Source: Diplocarpon mali (lineage: Eukaryota > Ascomycota > Leotiomycetes > Helotiales > Drepanopezizaceae). From it: DNA of 22,367 nt. The position numbers were made by a program, and so were the translations under genes. Location: the NCBI GenBank assembly GCA_024741835.1, contig JAENRP010000515.1:1-22367 (forward strand). The letters are read 5' to 3'. Numbering within the stretch: position 1 is the first letter of the stretch; each line of letters opens with the position of its first letter. Under the pieces are notes generated by a model. The model was not told the origin of the DNA, searched no databases, and worked only from the letters and a program-made list of their open reading frames with translations. This document shows, in pieces, positions 11,001-20,141 of this stretch.

Positions 11001-11197
11001 TATTATATAGAATAGGCAAAGTCTCCACTTATTTTAAAGACCTTCTATATGATTCTACTAAGTTATAAACTCTCCCTTTTCTTTCCGAAGTCTCCTTACT
11101 ATATATATACTAGAGAATAATATAATCAATTATCTTCCCCTACTTCTGCAAGCCTCCTAAGCGACCTAATAAAGGCCCTCCAGCCGACCGCACCATA
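11001..11197 (+). repeat. Element C 3' LTR
   Basis: This 197-bp copy of 3587-3783 has no gaps and only transition differences. The 3' copy is more AT-rich in its first 60 bases. It is followed by ATAAG. Confidence 0.9.
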
Positions 11198-11202
11198 ATA
11201 AG
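11198..11202 (+). repeat. Target-site duplication of element C, right
   Basis: ATAAG is identical to 3582-3586. Confidence 0.85.
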
Positions 11203-11896
11203 GGTTAATAAACCTATCCAAGAGGACCTTAAGGTATTTATAACCTAATAGACGGATTAGTTCTTTTAAGGATTTTTAATTAATATAAGCGCTTTAAATA
11301 AGAATATAAGAGAAATCAACTAATTCAAAGCCCTATAAAATATATAAAACGTAGTTTTGGCTCTACTCGGCGCTGAAAAGTATAAAATTACCTTTAGGGC
11401 AAGTTCCTAAAATGCAATTGGTAAGACAACTATTCAAATGCTAATAGGCCTTATAAAGTTCTTAATTATAAAGGTAGATATACTGTTTTTAATCTACTTA
11501 TAAAAATTTAATAAAATAGGAGCTAAATACGACAATTTGCATAATTTGCTAATAATCGGCAAGGAGAAATACCTAATTATTAGAAAACATAGGTACCTAT
11601 AGCTCCTCTTTAATATAATAGAGCAACTTCTAATAACTTTAGAAAGTACGATTAATATATGCTACTTAATAGAAATAGAGATACGAAGGCTATATAAAAG
11701 ATTCGGACATCCTTTAATAAAATGCCTTAAATACTTTTTAAATTAAGCTAGTTATAATATAGACTCTAGCATTATAATAAGAGTAAGGTAAATATGCCAA
11801 TATTGCCAACTTTACACCAACGCCTCTTATAGGTTCTAATTTAAGCTATAAGACAATATCGACTTTAATTATACTATATATATCAATATTACCTAC
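11203..11896 (+). pseudogene. Element D, right part: protease and gag-pre-integrase of an old Copia element
   Basis: This continues the frame left at 3584. The protease active site reads N-I-S-A at 11282-11293. Each of the first three residues is one RIP-type transition from D-T-G-A (GAT to AAT, ACA to ATA, GGC to AGC). It is followed by N-Q-F-K and the typical protease-fold stretch with A-N/D-T-P-F-L counterparts. The gag-pre-integrase zinc module is clear: a Tyr at 11693 where His is usual, R-F-G-H-P with His at 11708-11710, and C-Q-Y-C with Cys codons at 11795 and 11804. The fragment stops where A1's LTR begins; integrase and RT are not in the window. This subfamily of long Copia polyproteins is widespread in fungi. 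Confidence 0.75.
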
Positions 11897-12091
11897 TGTT
11901 GAGATGGGTGATATAGCTATTACTCCGATGTATTATTATATGACCCTACTGCTTAATCAGTAGGATATTGATACGTATATAGCTATAGGGAAGTAAGGGG
12001 TAACCTTCCTTCTTTAACTCTTATTAATATATCGACTATCGACCTTTGAAAGCCTCCTTTACCTACTGCGCCGACTTACTTAAGCTTAATA
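11897..12091 (+). repeat. Element A1 5' LTR
   Basis: This 195-bp LTR begins TGTTGAGATGGG and ends TTAATA (from TTAACA by RIP). It has the same length as the LTRs at 13271-13465 and 20615-20809. This is the only one of the three that keeps the terminal TG. Confidence 0.85.
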
Positions 12092-12106
12092 GGTTATAAG
12101 CCTTAG
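12092..12106 (+). other. Primer-binding site, element A1 (half tRNA-iMet)
   Basis: GGTTATAAGCCTTAG directly follows the LTR. The first 11 bases match the RIP-altered complement of the initiator tRNA-Met anticodon arm (GGTTATGAGCC). They are identical in A2 (13466) and A3 (20810). Confidence 0.75.
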
Positions 12107-12127
12107 CTAGACCGATAACTGATTATT

Positions 12128-12173
12128 AACTTCCTTTAAAAAGCACTTGCGCTATAACTATTAGTAGGAAGTT
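12128..12173 (+). other. Leader stem-loop, element A1
   Basis: AACTTCCT (12128-12135) can pair with AGGAAGTT (12166-12173), with a 30-base loop containing CACTTGCGCTATAA. Both arms are kept in A2 (13502-13509 with 13540-13547) and, with one extra C, in A3. Position just after the primer site fits a packaging or dimerisation structure, which is inference. Confidence 0.5.
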
Positions 12174-12209
12174 GAATAAGACTTATAGTAAAAGGCGAGT
12201 ATTCGGCGA

Positions 12210-12349
12210 ATAAGAGGTATAATTCCCTATTTGGCTAACTTATATTGCAAAAGGTATAATTTCTTACTTTATAACCCTTGAGTATTGCAAGAGGTATAAT
12301 TCTTTACTTTACTATATTTTATAAGAGGTATGATTTCCTATGTTATAGC
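12210..12349 (+). repeat. Leader tandem repeat, element A1 (4 units)
   Basis: There are four imperfect units of about 32-40 bp, each carrying AAGAGGTATAATTC or a variant followed by a pyrimidine-rich TTACTTTATA. They lie between the primer site and gag. Confidence 0.7.
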
Positions 12350-12489
12350 TTAAAAACCCTTTTCGATAAGAGGACTTCCTCCTTATTTAATACTTTTATA
12401 ATACTACTATTTAATCATTTCGACTTTTCGATAGGAGGAGTGCCTTTAACTATTTGATTTATTTGATTTTTAATACAATTCTATTCGAA

Positions 12490-13270
12490 ACGGTAATAGC
12501 TTCCGATTCCAATCGAAACACTAAGCCTAAAGACCTCTAACTCTCTTAAAAGAACTAATAATAATAGTTTGACGATTTAAAGCTTTACTTTAAGAGCAAA
12601 GGCATTAAAATAGCGATTTAAAAGACAATTATTAAATATATAAAAATAGCCTCTTATACTCTCTCTACTAATTCGTCTACTTCTACTTTAAAAGCTAATA
12701 TAACTATTAAGGACCTTTTAAATATATTAAATAAGCTTAGCTTAAGAGCTTTAATAGATAATAACTAAGGTTCCTAAAGGCAAATTTTAAATATAGAAAA
12801 GGAGAAGGAGTATAGGCTAGCTTTAGCTAAATGCAAGCTTAAGATCAATAGAGGTTTAAGTAATAAAGACCGAGATTTTATTCGAGTTTATAATAACGCA
12901 AAGATAAGATAGGATACTTTAAAGGCAAAATACTCTTAGATAACTGCCTTTAATACTTAGCATCTACTATAGTAGATTACTTTATTTTAATATAGAAAAG
13001 ATAAAGATAATAAGGATATAAATATAAATATAAACTCTGCTTAGTCTATATTATATAAAGCAAGGAGGAGAGTAAGATCTATAGATCTTAAGATAGCTAT
13101 GACTTTTAAAGAAACTTAGCTTTTTAATTTCTTACTTAATAGCCTCCCTCTTAAGTTTACTATTATAAAATAATCTCTTCTTATTTAATCTAACCTTAAG
13201 ATTTATAAGAAGATCGACCTCCTTTAAACTATTAAGTAAGATCTTAAAGGACGCTTTAAATCGGCAAATA
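12490..13270 (+). pseudogene. Element A1 gag, RIP-degraded and truncated
   Basis: This is the Copia-type Gag (capsid) N-terminal part. The start codon position reads ACG; A3 has ATG here (M-A-I-A-S-D). About 260 codons remain: a W/F-rich capsid-like stretch (N-stop-stop-F-D-D-L-K-L-Y-F, the stops standing for Gln), then an I-E-K-E-K-E-Y helix region and basic segments. Stops are TAA/TAG. The frame is cut after C-G-G-C-A-A-A-T-A by A2, before the zinc knuckle seen in A2 and A3. The Gag-family assignment rests on position after LTR/PBS and on the knuckle in the sister copies. Confidence 0.7.
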
Positions 13271-13465
13271 TATTGAGATAGGTGATATAGCTATCACTCC
13301 GATGTATTATTATATGACCCTATTGCTTAGTCAGTAGGATATTGATATATATATAGCTATAGGGAAGAAAGGGGTAACCTTCCTTCTTTAACTCTTATTA
13401 ATATATCGACTATCGACCTTTAGAAGCCTCTTTTACCTACTATACCGACTTACTTAAGCTTAATA
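13271..13465 (+). repeat. Element A2 5' LTR
   Basis: This 195-bp LTR is colinear with A1's. It begins TATTGAGATAGG (TG changed to TA) and ends TTAATA. Confidence 0.85.
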
Positions 13466-13480
13466 GGTTATAAGCCTTAG
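13466..13480 (+). other. Primer-binding site, element A2 (half tRNA-iMet)
   Basis: GGTTATAAGCCTTAG directly follows the LTR, identical to A1. The leader stem arms follow at 13502-13509 and 13540-13547. Confidence 0.75.
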
Positions 13481-13583
13481 ATAGACCGATAATAGATTAT
13501 TAACTTCCTTTAGAAAGCACTTGCGCTATAATTATTAATAGGAAGTTGAATAAGACTTATAGTAAGAGGCAAGCAATCGGCGA

Positions 13584-13722
13584 ATAGGAGGTATAATTCC
13601 CTATTTAGCCAACCTATATTATAAGAAGTGTGATTCTTTGCTTTATAACCCTTTAGTACTATAAGAGGTATAATTCCTTGCTTTACTATATTTTATAAGA
13701 GGTGTGATTCCTTGCATTATAG
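13584..13722 (+). repeat. Leader tandem repeat, element A2 (4 units)
   Basis: The array is the same as in A1 with four units, each carrying AGGTATAATTCC or AAGTGTGATTC. The GTGTGATTC forms show less RIP than the ATATAATTC forms and may be nearer the ancestral unit. Confidence 0.7.
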
Positions 13723-13864
13723 CTTAAAAACCCTTTTTAATAAAAGGACTTTCTCCCTATTTAATACTTTTATAATACCTACTATTTAATCATTTTAACC
13801 TTTTAATAGGAGGAGTGCCTTTAACTATTTAATTCATTTGATTTTAAACGCAATTCTATTCGAA

Positions 13865-14563
13865 ATAGTAATAGCTTCTGATTCTGATCGAAATACTAAA
13901 CCTAGAGACCTTTAACTCTTTCGAAAGAACTGGCAATAATAGTTCGACGATTTAAAGCTTTACTTTAAGAGTAAAGGTATCGAAATGGCGATTTAAAAGA
14001 CACTTATTAAATATGCGAGAATAGCCCTTTATACTCCCTTTACTAATTCAGTTACTTCTACTTTAATAGCTAATATAACTGCTAAGGATTTGCTAAATAT
14101 ATTGAATAAGCTTAGTCTAAGAGCTTTAGTAGATAATAATTAAGAATCCTAAAGGTAGATTTTAAATATAGAAAAGGAGAAGGAGTATAAGCTAGCCTTA
14201 GCTAAATATAAGCTTAAGATTAATAGAGGTTTAAGCGATAAAGATTGAGATTTTATTTAAATTTATAATAATGCAAAGATAAGATAGGATACTTTAAAAG
14301 TAAAATACTTTTAGATAACTGCCTTTAATATATAGTATCTACTATAGTAGATTATTTCATTTTAATATAAAAAAGATAAAGATAGTAAGGATATAAATAT
14401 AAATATAGACTTTGCTTAATCTATATTATATAAAGCGAGGAGAAGAGTAAGAGCCGTAGATCCTAAGATAGCTATAACTTTTAAAGGAACTCAGCTTTTT
14501 AGTTTCCTACTTAATAGCCTCCTTCTTAAGTTTACTATTATAAAATAATCTCTTTTTATCTAA
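13865..14563 (+). pseudogene. Element A2 gag, first part (before B)
   Basis: The start position reads ATA (ATG in A3). There are 233 codons with TAA/TAG stops, ending exactly at a codon boundary where element B enters. It continues in frame at 20142. Length and sequence parallel A1's gag apart from transitions. Confidence 0.7.
14559..14563 (+). repeat. Target-site duplication of element B, left
   Basis: TCTAA occurs here and at 20137-20141. The sister copy A3 has a single uninterrupted ATCTAA at the homologous gag site, confirming the empty site. Confidence 0.92.
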
Positions 14564-14579
14564 TGTTGCAGGTATGCCC

Positions 14580-14610
14580 GTCACATGTTTGTCACATGAT
14601 CTGTCACATG
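14580..14610 (+). promoter_or_regulatory. Three GTCACATG repeats in the B LTR
   Basis: GTCACATG occurs at 14580, 14591 and 14603, i.e. every 11-12 bp, followed by several CATATG-like palindromes. Helical phasing in a U3-like position suggests a transcription-factor site array (CACATG is E-box-like). The 3' LTR carries the same array damaged by RIP. The function is inferred. Confidence 0.4.
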
Positions 14611-14651
14611 ACACATCATACATATGATATGTCATATGACTTGCCATATGA

Positions 14652-14669
14652 CTTAGCGGCTTCGCTAAG
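14652..14669 (+). other. Hairpin in B 5' LTR
   Basis: CTTAGCG-GCTT-CGCTAAG forms a perfect 7-bp stem with a 4-base loop. It is unchanged in the 3' LTR (19978-19995) although flanking bases are mutated. It could be a transcript-end or structural element; that role is not shown. Confidence 0.55.
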
Positions 14670-14810
14670 AAGCCCGCTTACCTTAAATAGCGCTTAGTTA
14701 GAGAGCTCTTATGAATCAAGACACCTAATATCGTCGTTTGCACCTCATACTTCTTTATGCCCTCTTCTAGTTTACTATTAAGTTCACTATTAGAGAACCT
14801 TATTGCTATA

Positions 14811-14822
14811 GGTTATAAGCCC
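14811..14822 (+). other. Primer-binding site, element B (half tRNA-iMet)
   Basis: GGTTATAAGCCC directly follows the LTR. Changing one RIP-type base gives GGTTATGAGCCC, complementary to the anticodon arm of initiator tRNA-Met. Confidence 0.78.
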
Positions 14823-16267
14823 TATATACCTATAAATAGCATTCGACAAATTCTATCGATCAGAGTCTCTTTTATAAATAAAAAGGCTAATCGATATTTT
14901 GAGTTTTACTTAACTAATAACGTATAAAAAAGCGTCATTTTAATAATAAAACAGTGGCTACTTCCCTTCTAGAGTACTATACAATAATCCAAGCTTATAT
15001 AAGATTCGTTACTATAGCTGAATCATCAGGACTAATAGCTAAGATTACCAGCTTAATTGCTAAAAGTACTCCACTACCTGAATCACCTAATTTTAAAGGG
15101 ACTGATATATAGTACCCTAAACTCGAATTCAATAGTTTATCTCCTCCTCCTCCTCCTTCTCCTCCTTTCGATAACTCTATATATATATATACAAATAAGA
15201 TATTATTATTATCTTCGGCTGCCCTTAGCCTCCTTAAGTCTTAAAAGCTTAAAGGCGTAAAGGACTATAGCTAATAGAGGAATAAGGTTTTGAACCTTAC
15301 AAAGTCAAATGCCTTGACTATATATCTTTATATAAAAGCTAGAATATATACTCTACTTAAGGTTGACTTATAAGACTGTTTTATCACTCTTAAGGAAAGG
15401 GACAATTAAATTAGATAAGAAGCTAAAGAATCTCAGATAAAGCTTACTATTATACTTAATTATAAACTAGGCCTACTAGCTTATACAAAAGGCGATAAAT
15501 CTGCCTTAGATATATAAAAAGCTCTTTGAAAATAGTACAAAGGATCTGGAACAGTGCTCGAATATAATGCTATATAAACTTATATTACTATTAAATATAA
15601 TAACTTTAACTTACTTAAAGCTTATATTATCGCCTTTAGACTTTCAATTACTAAATTAGAAGCTCTTAACTCTGCCCCTCCCTTTTACTAGTACCCTATT
15701 ATATTTATTACTAGCTATTCCAATAGATGGCCTATTTAGGTAGATCGATAATGTTCTAACCTTCGCTTAGCTATAGCAGCTAGATAAAAATCAAAGATTA
15801 CGCTTAAAGCTCTTATTAAAGATATTACTAATAAAGCTTAAGCCTTATAAAGTTTAAAAATAAACAGAACCGTCTTATATAATAATAAATTAGCTAGTAA
15901 GTCGCATTCCTTTAACTATAAGAAGTCAGAAAACAAAGGAGGTTTTAAAGACTTAAAGAAGAGCACCTCTAGGAATACTACTAACTCCCCTAACTCCCTT
16001 AACTCCTTTTGTCCTTATTATAAGTAACTAGAGTTATACTATAAGGCAGAAGATTGCTTTGCAATTAATAAATCGAAAAGAGAGGCTTAGGAGAAGGACT
16101 TAAGAAAGAAGTATATATTCTATCACCTTAAAGGCAAGGACGATAAGTCCTTACTATTATTATTAAAAGGCAAGAAGCCTTTTAGGAAGATTCAAAAGGA
16201 AGATAAAGAGTTAGATAATAATCTCTTTAAGCATACTATACTATTACTAACCCTAGGGCTAATTCTC

Positions 16268-16356
16268 ACTTGCAAGCCTGGCCTAGGAGTTAATTCCTTA
16301 ATAGGAGGCGACTCCTCCTTAGGGCTAATTTCCACTCGCAAGCCGGGCCTAAGAGT
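16268..16356 (-). repeat. Two 23-bp motif copies in reverse orientation
   Basis: The cores are at 16268-16290 and 16334-16356, 66 bp apart, each preceded by AGGGCTAATT. They read in frame as C/R-K-P-G-L-G/R-V between the Gag zinc knuckle and the protease of element B. They are the least RIP-altered copies (GCAAGCCGGGCC). Confidence 0.75.
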
Positions 16357-17739
16357 CAGTTCTTCTACCTCTTACTTCTTATTAAAATTGAAGAATCGTT
16401 GGCTATATAATATAAGTACTAGTAAGTATATCTCTAATAATCTCTTTAAGTTCACTTCCTATACTACTTAAGATAATCTACCCTCCTTAAGTATAGTTAA
16501 TAGATCTGTTCAACCTCTTAGTATTAGTACTTATAAAGTCAATGCACTCAAATCTAATAGAAAGGTATATATTCTTAAGTTAATTAATACTCTTTATATA
16601 CCTCAATTACCTATCTACCTATACTTAGGTGGCAAACTTAATAAAATCAAAGGCTTCTATCGAAATGGCAAGCTATTCCTATCTAATAAAAAGGAAATTT
16701 GCACTATCGATAATAATATATATATTAATAAGGAATAGCCTTCTGCTAACTCCTTTAATTATATAAGTAGACATACTCTCTTAGCTACTATTAAGAATAG
16801 ACCTCTTGATATTAAGCTTTAGTACTATCGATTAGGCTACGCTAGCTTATAAACGGTCAAAAAGACCTAATCTGCTATCACTAATATACAAATCAAGGAA
16901 ATAAAATCAAAGAAGACGCGAATCTGCGCTCCTTATAAGAAAGGCAGACCTCTCTAATATATTAATAAATATTCAGCTTGCCCTCGACCTACAAAGGCAC
17001 TTAATAAGCTATATATCGATATGGTTTATCTAAAGCCAACTAGCCTTAATAGCTATAAATACGCTTCTATCTTTACTTACTTAGCTATAATAGCTAAATA
17101 AGGATAGACTTATATAAATAAATCTAATACCTTTAAGGCAAATAAGAAGATGATCAGCCTCTTATAAACTTAATACAATTATATAATTAAGCAATAGAGA
17201 ACTAATAGAAGCAAGGAGTACTCTCTTATATAGATGCAAATACTTATAGAAAACCTTAGTATAATTTTAAAGGAATCTACTTTATATATACCTAAATAAG
17301 ATAGCAGATTAGAACAATTAATTCGCATACTAATAGAAAAGTTGCGAATAGCTATAATTAATTAAAATATCCCCTCCTTTCTCTAGCCTTACCTCCTTCT
17401 TTTGATAATACATATTACTAATCTTATTACCTTTAATATTCTAAATTGCAAGACTCTATATAAGGTCTTTTAAGATAATATCAAGCCTAATAAGCCTTAT
17501 ACTCCTTTAATCAAGCATCTTTAAGTATTAGGCTGTTACGTCTATATGCTAATCGAGAAAGAAAAGCGAACTTAAAGTAATAAACTCGCTCTAAAAGCAA
17601 AGGTAGGTACTCTTATCAGATTTAATAGTAGAAGTATCTATTAGATCTATATACTATTATAAATAGGTAAAAAGATTATTTAATTATCTTACATTTAATT
17701 TAATAAAGACGGCCTAATTATAAAGCCGCAATTAAGGGG

Positions 17740-17872
17740 TGATTTGACTCTTAGGCTAGGACCGCAAGTCAATTCTTACTCTTACGATTTCACTCCTAGG
17801 CCAGGACCGCAAGTTAATACTAACTTATAATGATTTTACTCCTAGGCTAAGACTAAGAGTCAATTTTGATTT
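17740..17872 (+). repeat. Tandem array of three 23-bp motif units in element B pol
   Basis: The cores are at 17747-17769, 17792-17814 and 17838-17860, each preceded by (T)GATTT and followed by CAATT or TAAT. Unit spacing is 45 then 46 bp. The 45-bp step keeps frame and the 46-bp step shifts it, matching the change of reading frame between integrase and RT. Confidence 0.8.
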
Positions 17873-19660
17873 AAGAAAAGCTAAGCTTCTAACTTTAAAA
17901 AAGAGAGGAAGACCTCTTAGTTTAAAGAATAAGGCTTACCCTTAGCCTTTTAAGAAGAGAGCTACTCGCTCTATTACTCTTAAATTTAAAGCTAATAACT
18001 CTAATAATAAGAAAGCCTATTTAAGCGCCTTCCATATGGCCTTACTCAATTCTCTATACCTAAATGACTTAAAAACAGTTAAATAAGCCCTCTCTTACGC
18101 TAATGCTAATAAATGGCGATCTATAATCAACTTTAAGTACAATTCCCTTACTTATAAGGATATATAGGTAGTAGTGAAACGCTTAAAACTCTTTAAAGAC
18201 AATAGAGTACTCAGATTGAGACTCGTCTTTAAAATAAAAAGAGATTAAAATAGGGAAATCTCCTAATAGAAGGTCAGATTCGTTATATAAAGCTATATAT
18301 AATAATAAGGTCGAGATTACGACTAGATATTTGCTAAAGTATGCAAATCTGCGATTTGGAAAATCGCAATTGCGCTTACAGTGCTATACGACTTTAAGCT
18401 AGATCAGTTTGATATTAAGATAGCTTTCTTTAATTTAAAAGCTGACTTTAATATCTATATTAAGTTACCTTTTAAATATACTTAAGATAAGGTTATTCTT
18501 TTATTATAAAACTACTATCTTAAGCTTCTTAAGGCCTTATATAGCTTAAAGCAATCTCTACAACTATAGTAAGAAAAGCTATAGTCCAAGCTGCAAAAGC
18601 TCGATTTTCAACCTCTTAATACTAATAATTGCATATATATTAACTGCGCCTCTCGGATTCTTATTATTACTTATATCAACGACTTCCTTATAGTAGTAAA
18701 GAAGGGTAATATATATGATAAGTTTAAAAGAGATCTTTATAACCTCTTTAAGATTATAAGTAGTGAACTAGCTAACTACTTCTTAGGAGTACGTATAATT
18801 AGAGATCGATAAAATAGAACGATCTCGCTCTATTAAAACGCTTATATTAATAAAGTTTTTAAACGTTTTTATATAATTAATTGCAAAAGTGTACTAATGC
18901 CTTTTACTAATAGCTGTGAAGTTTATATAGTCAAATTTAAAGGCCAAGCCACTCTATAAGAAGTGAAGCTATATTAAGAGATCTGCGGTTTATTATAGTA
19001 CCTTGCGCACTATATGCATTAGAATATACTATACTACTGCTCTATTCTTAGCAAATTCCTTATTAACCCTTTGCTATAATATATAGTAGCTTTAAAACGA
19101 GTTTTATAATACTTATAAGGAACGCGATTCTATTATACTACCTTTAAAAGTAAAACAATTGACCTAGAGCTTTAGAAATTGCATAGCTACTGCGATTCTG
19201 ATTAGGTAGGCGATAGAGGAACTAAGGCCTCTTATTCTAGGGCCGTCTTCTTCCTTAATAATAGCGTAATTACCGCCTCCTTTAAGCGTTAAACTATTAT
19301 TGCTCTTTTATCTATAGAGGTAGAGTATATTATTATATATAAATTTGCATAAGAAGCCTCTTAAATACGCTAGGTACTTAAGGAAATAGGCTATACTAAC
19401 AATAATACTACTAAAGTTAAGATGATCTGCGATAACTAGGGAGCCCTTTATCTTACTGAAAACCCCGAATATCACTAGAGAATAAAGCATATTAATATCA
19501 AGTTCTATTATATTTAGCAAGAGCTTCGGAAAGGCCATTTGGACCTCTAGTATATAAATACTAAAGATAACGCTACCAACAGCTTAACTAAGAGCTTAAA
19601 TAGCTCCAACTACGCCGCTTTTATTAAATTATTAAATATAAAGGTTTTACACCTTAATTA

Positions 19661-19889
19661 AAGGGTGATTTTTTTTTTGCACTTCTATTAAGAGGTGATT
19701 TTTTTTTACTCCTAAGCCGGGCCCGCGAGTTGATTTTAACTTACTAAAGGGTAGATTCGCGCTAGCGAACTCTACTCTATTTCCTATATCTATAGGTTGA
19801 TTTTTCATACGAAATTGTAAATTATAATAAAAGTTATGATATTACATATATTGCTGGCGAGTACCTTTAAAGGTCTCCCCAAAGGGGTA
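19661..19889 (+). other. Element B 3' untranslated segment
   Basis: The segment holds two T-runs after GGTGATT (19667 and 19695), the last 23-bp motif copy at 19708-19730, an imperfect hairpin around TTCGC-GCTA-GCGAA (19756-19769), and the polypurine tract AAAGGGGTA (19881-19889) before the 3' LTR. No ORF. Confidence 0.65.
19708..19730 (+). repeat. 23-bp dispersed GC-rich motif, copy 9
   Basis: The core runs from ACTCCTAAGCC to GCGAGT, followed by TGATTT. With its GC core intact this copy shows that the motif is itself an imperfect palindrome (ACTC...GAGT around CCGGGCCCG). Confidence 0.75.
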
Positions 19890-20136
19890 TATTGCAGGTA
19901 TGCCTATTATATATTTATCACATAATCTATCATATGACATATCATATATATAATATATCATATAACTTACCATATGACTTAGCGGCTTCGCTAAGAAGCC
20001 CGCTTACCTTAAATAGCGCTTAATTAGAGAGCTCTTATAAATCAAGACACCTAACATCGTCGTTTGCACCTCATACTTCTTCGTACCCTCTTCTAGTTTA
20101 CTATCAAGTTCACTATCAGAGAACCTCATTGCTATA
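19890..20136 (+). repeat. Element B 3' LTR
   Basis: This 247-bp LTR is gap-free against 14564-14810. It begins TATTGCAGG (TG changed to TA) and ends GCTATA. Of the differences in the first 90 bases all are C to T or G to A in this copy, so it was hit harder than the 5' LTR there. Confidence 0.93.
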
Positions 20137-20141
20137 TCTAA
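20137..20141 (+). repeat. Target-site duplication of element B, right
   Basis: TCTAA is identical to 14559-14563. Confidence 0.92.

Larger units (their letters stand above)
3587..11197 (+). mobile_element. Element C: full-length RIP-inactivated Ty1/Copia retrotransposon (7.6 kb)
   Basis: This is a complete LTR retrotransposon: 197-bp LTRs at 3587-3783 and 11001-11197, matched ATAAG target duplications, a half-tRNA primer site directly after the 5' LTR, a gag-pol frame with integrase before reverse transcriptase (Copia order), and a purine tract AAGGGGTA before the 3' LTR. The outer ends are TA...TA, as expected from RIP of the usual TG...CA. It is inserted in the polyprotein of element D. 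It is long for a Copia element because of a 1.5-kb non-coding tail between pol and the 3' LTR. It cannot encode active protein: the frame is full of TAA/TAG and catalytic residues are mutated. Confidence 0.92.
11897..13270 (+). mobile_element. Element A1: 5' part of a Copia-like LTR element
   Basis: The order is LTR (11897-12091), primer site, structured leader, gag. The copy is cut at 13270 by the LTR of A2. Its pol and 3' LTR must lie beyond the window or be lost. The five bases before it, CCTAC (11892-11896), are the expected target duplication, to be matched on the far side. It sits inside element D. Confidence 0.8.
14564..14810 (+). repeat. Element B 5' LTR
   Basis: This 247-bp LTR begins TGTTGCAGG and ends TTGCTATA (from ...CA). 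Against the 3' LTR I count about 25 differences, all transitions, with no gap. It contains three GTCACATG direct repeats and a perfect 7-bp hairpin. Confidence 0.93.
14954..19660 (+). pseudogene. Element B Gag-Pol polyprotein (Copia), RIP-inactivated with one frameshift
   Basis: The domains run in Copia order. Gag starts near 14954 (start codon not certain) with a Pro-rich stretch at 15139-15170. A zinc knuckle (C-P-Y-Y...A-E-D-C) lies near 16010-16057. The protease site reads N-I-S-T-S at 16409-16423, four RIP-type changes from D-T-G-A-S. A gag-pre-integrase stretch follows (R-L-G-Y-A-S near 16830, then I-C-A-P-Y-K-K-G-R-P). Integrase has N-R-S-K-E-Y-S at 17204-17224, equivalent to D-G-G-K-E-Y-S. 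RT has F-D-I-K near 18408 and Y-I-N-D at 18672-18683. RNase H has C-D-N-Q-G-A near 19430 and H-I-N-I-K near 19489. The frame changes by +1 between 17770 and 17860, inside a three-unit repeat array. Stops are almost all TAA/TAG. The C-terminus is near 19660. Confidence 0.85.
14564..20136 (+). mobile_element. Element B: full-length RIP-inactivated Ty1/Copia retrotransposon (5.6 kb)
   Basis: This is a complete element of 5573 bp: 247-bp LTRs, TCTAA duplications, primer site at 14811, gag-pol in Copia order, and polypurine tract AAAGGGGTA at 19881-19889. It is inserted in the gag of A2 and is the most clearly delimited element of the window. The 5' LTR is noticeably less RIP-altered than the 3' LTR. 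Its polyprotein is unrelated in detail to that of element C. Confidence 0.95.

Noticed and set aside
12210..12349. Repeat array resembling a CRISPR
   Set aside because: Units are directly adjacent and imperfect with no unique spacers, occur in all three A leaders, and the context is fungal retroelement.
13271..13465. Reading the A2 LTR as the 3' LTR of A1
   Set aside because: No purine tract precedes it, gag is cut mid-frame, and a primer site and leader follow it, as for a 5' LTR.
15057..15260. 67-codon ORF with Leu and Tyr runs
   Set aside because: It is an out-of-frame reading of the Pro-rich and AT-rich part of B gag.
19308..19538. 76-codon minus-strand ORF
   Set aside because: It is antisense to the RNase H region of element B, whose sense frame is clearly coding-derived.
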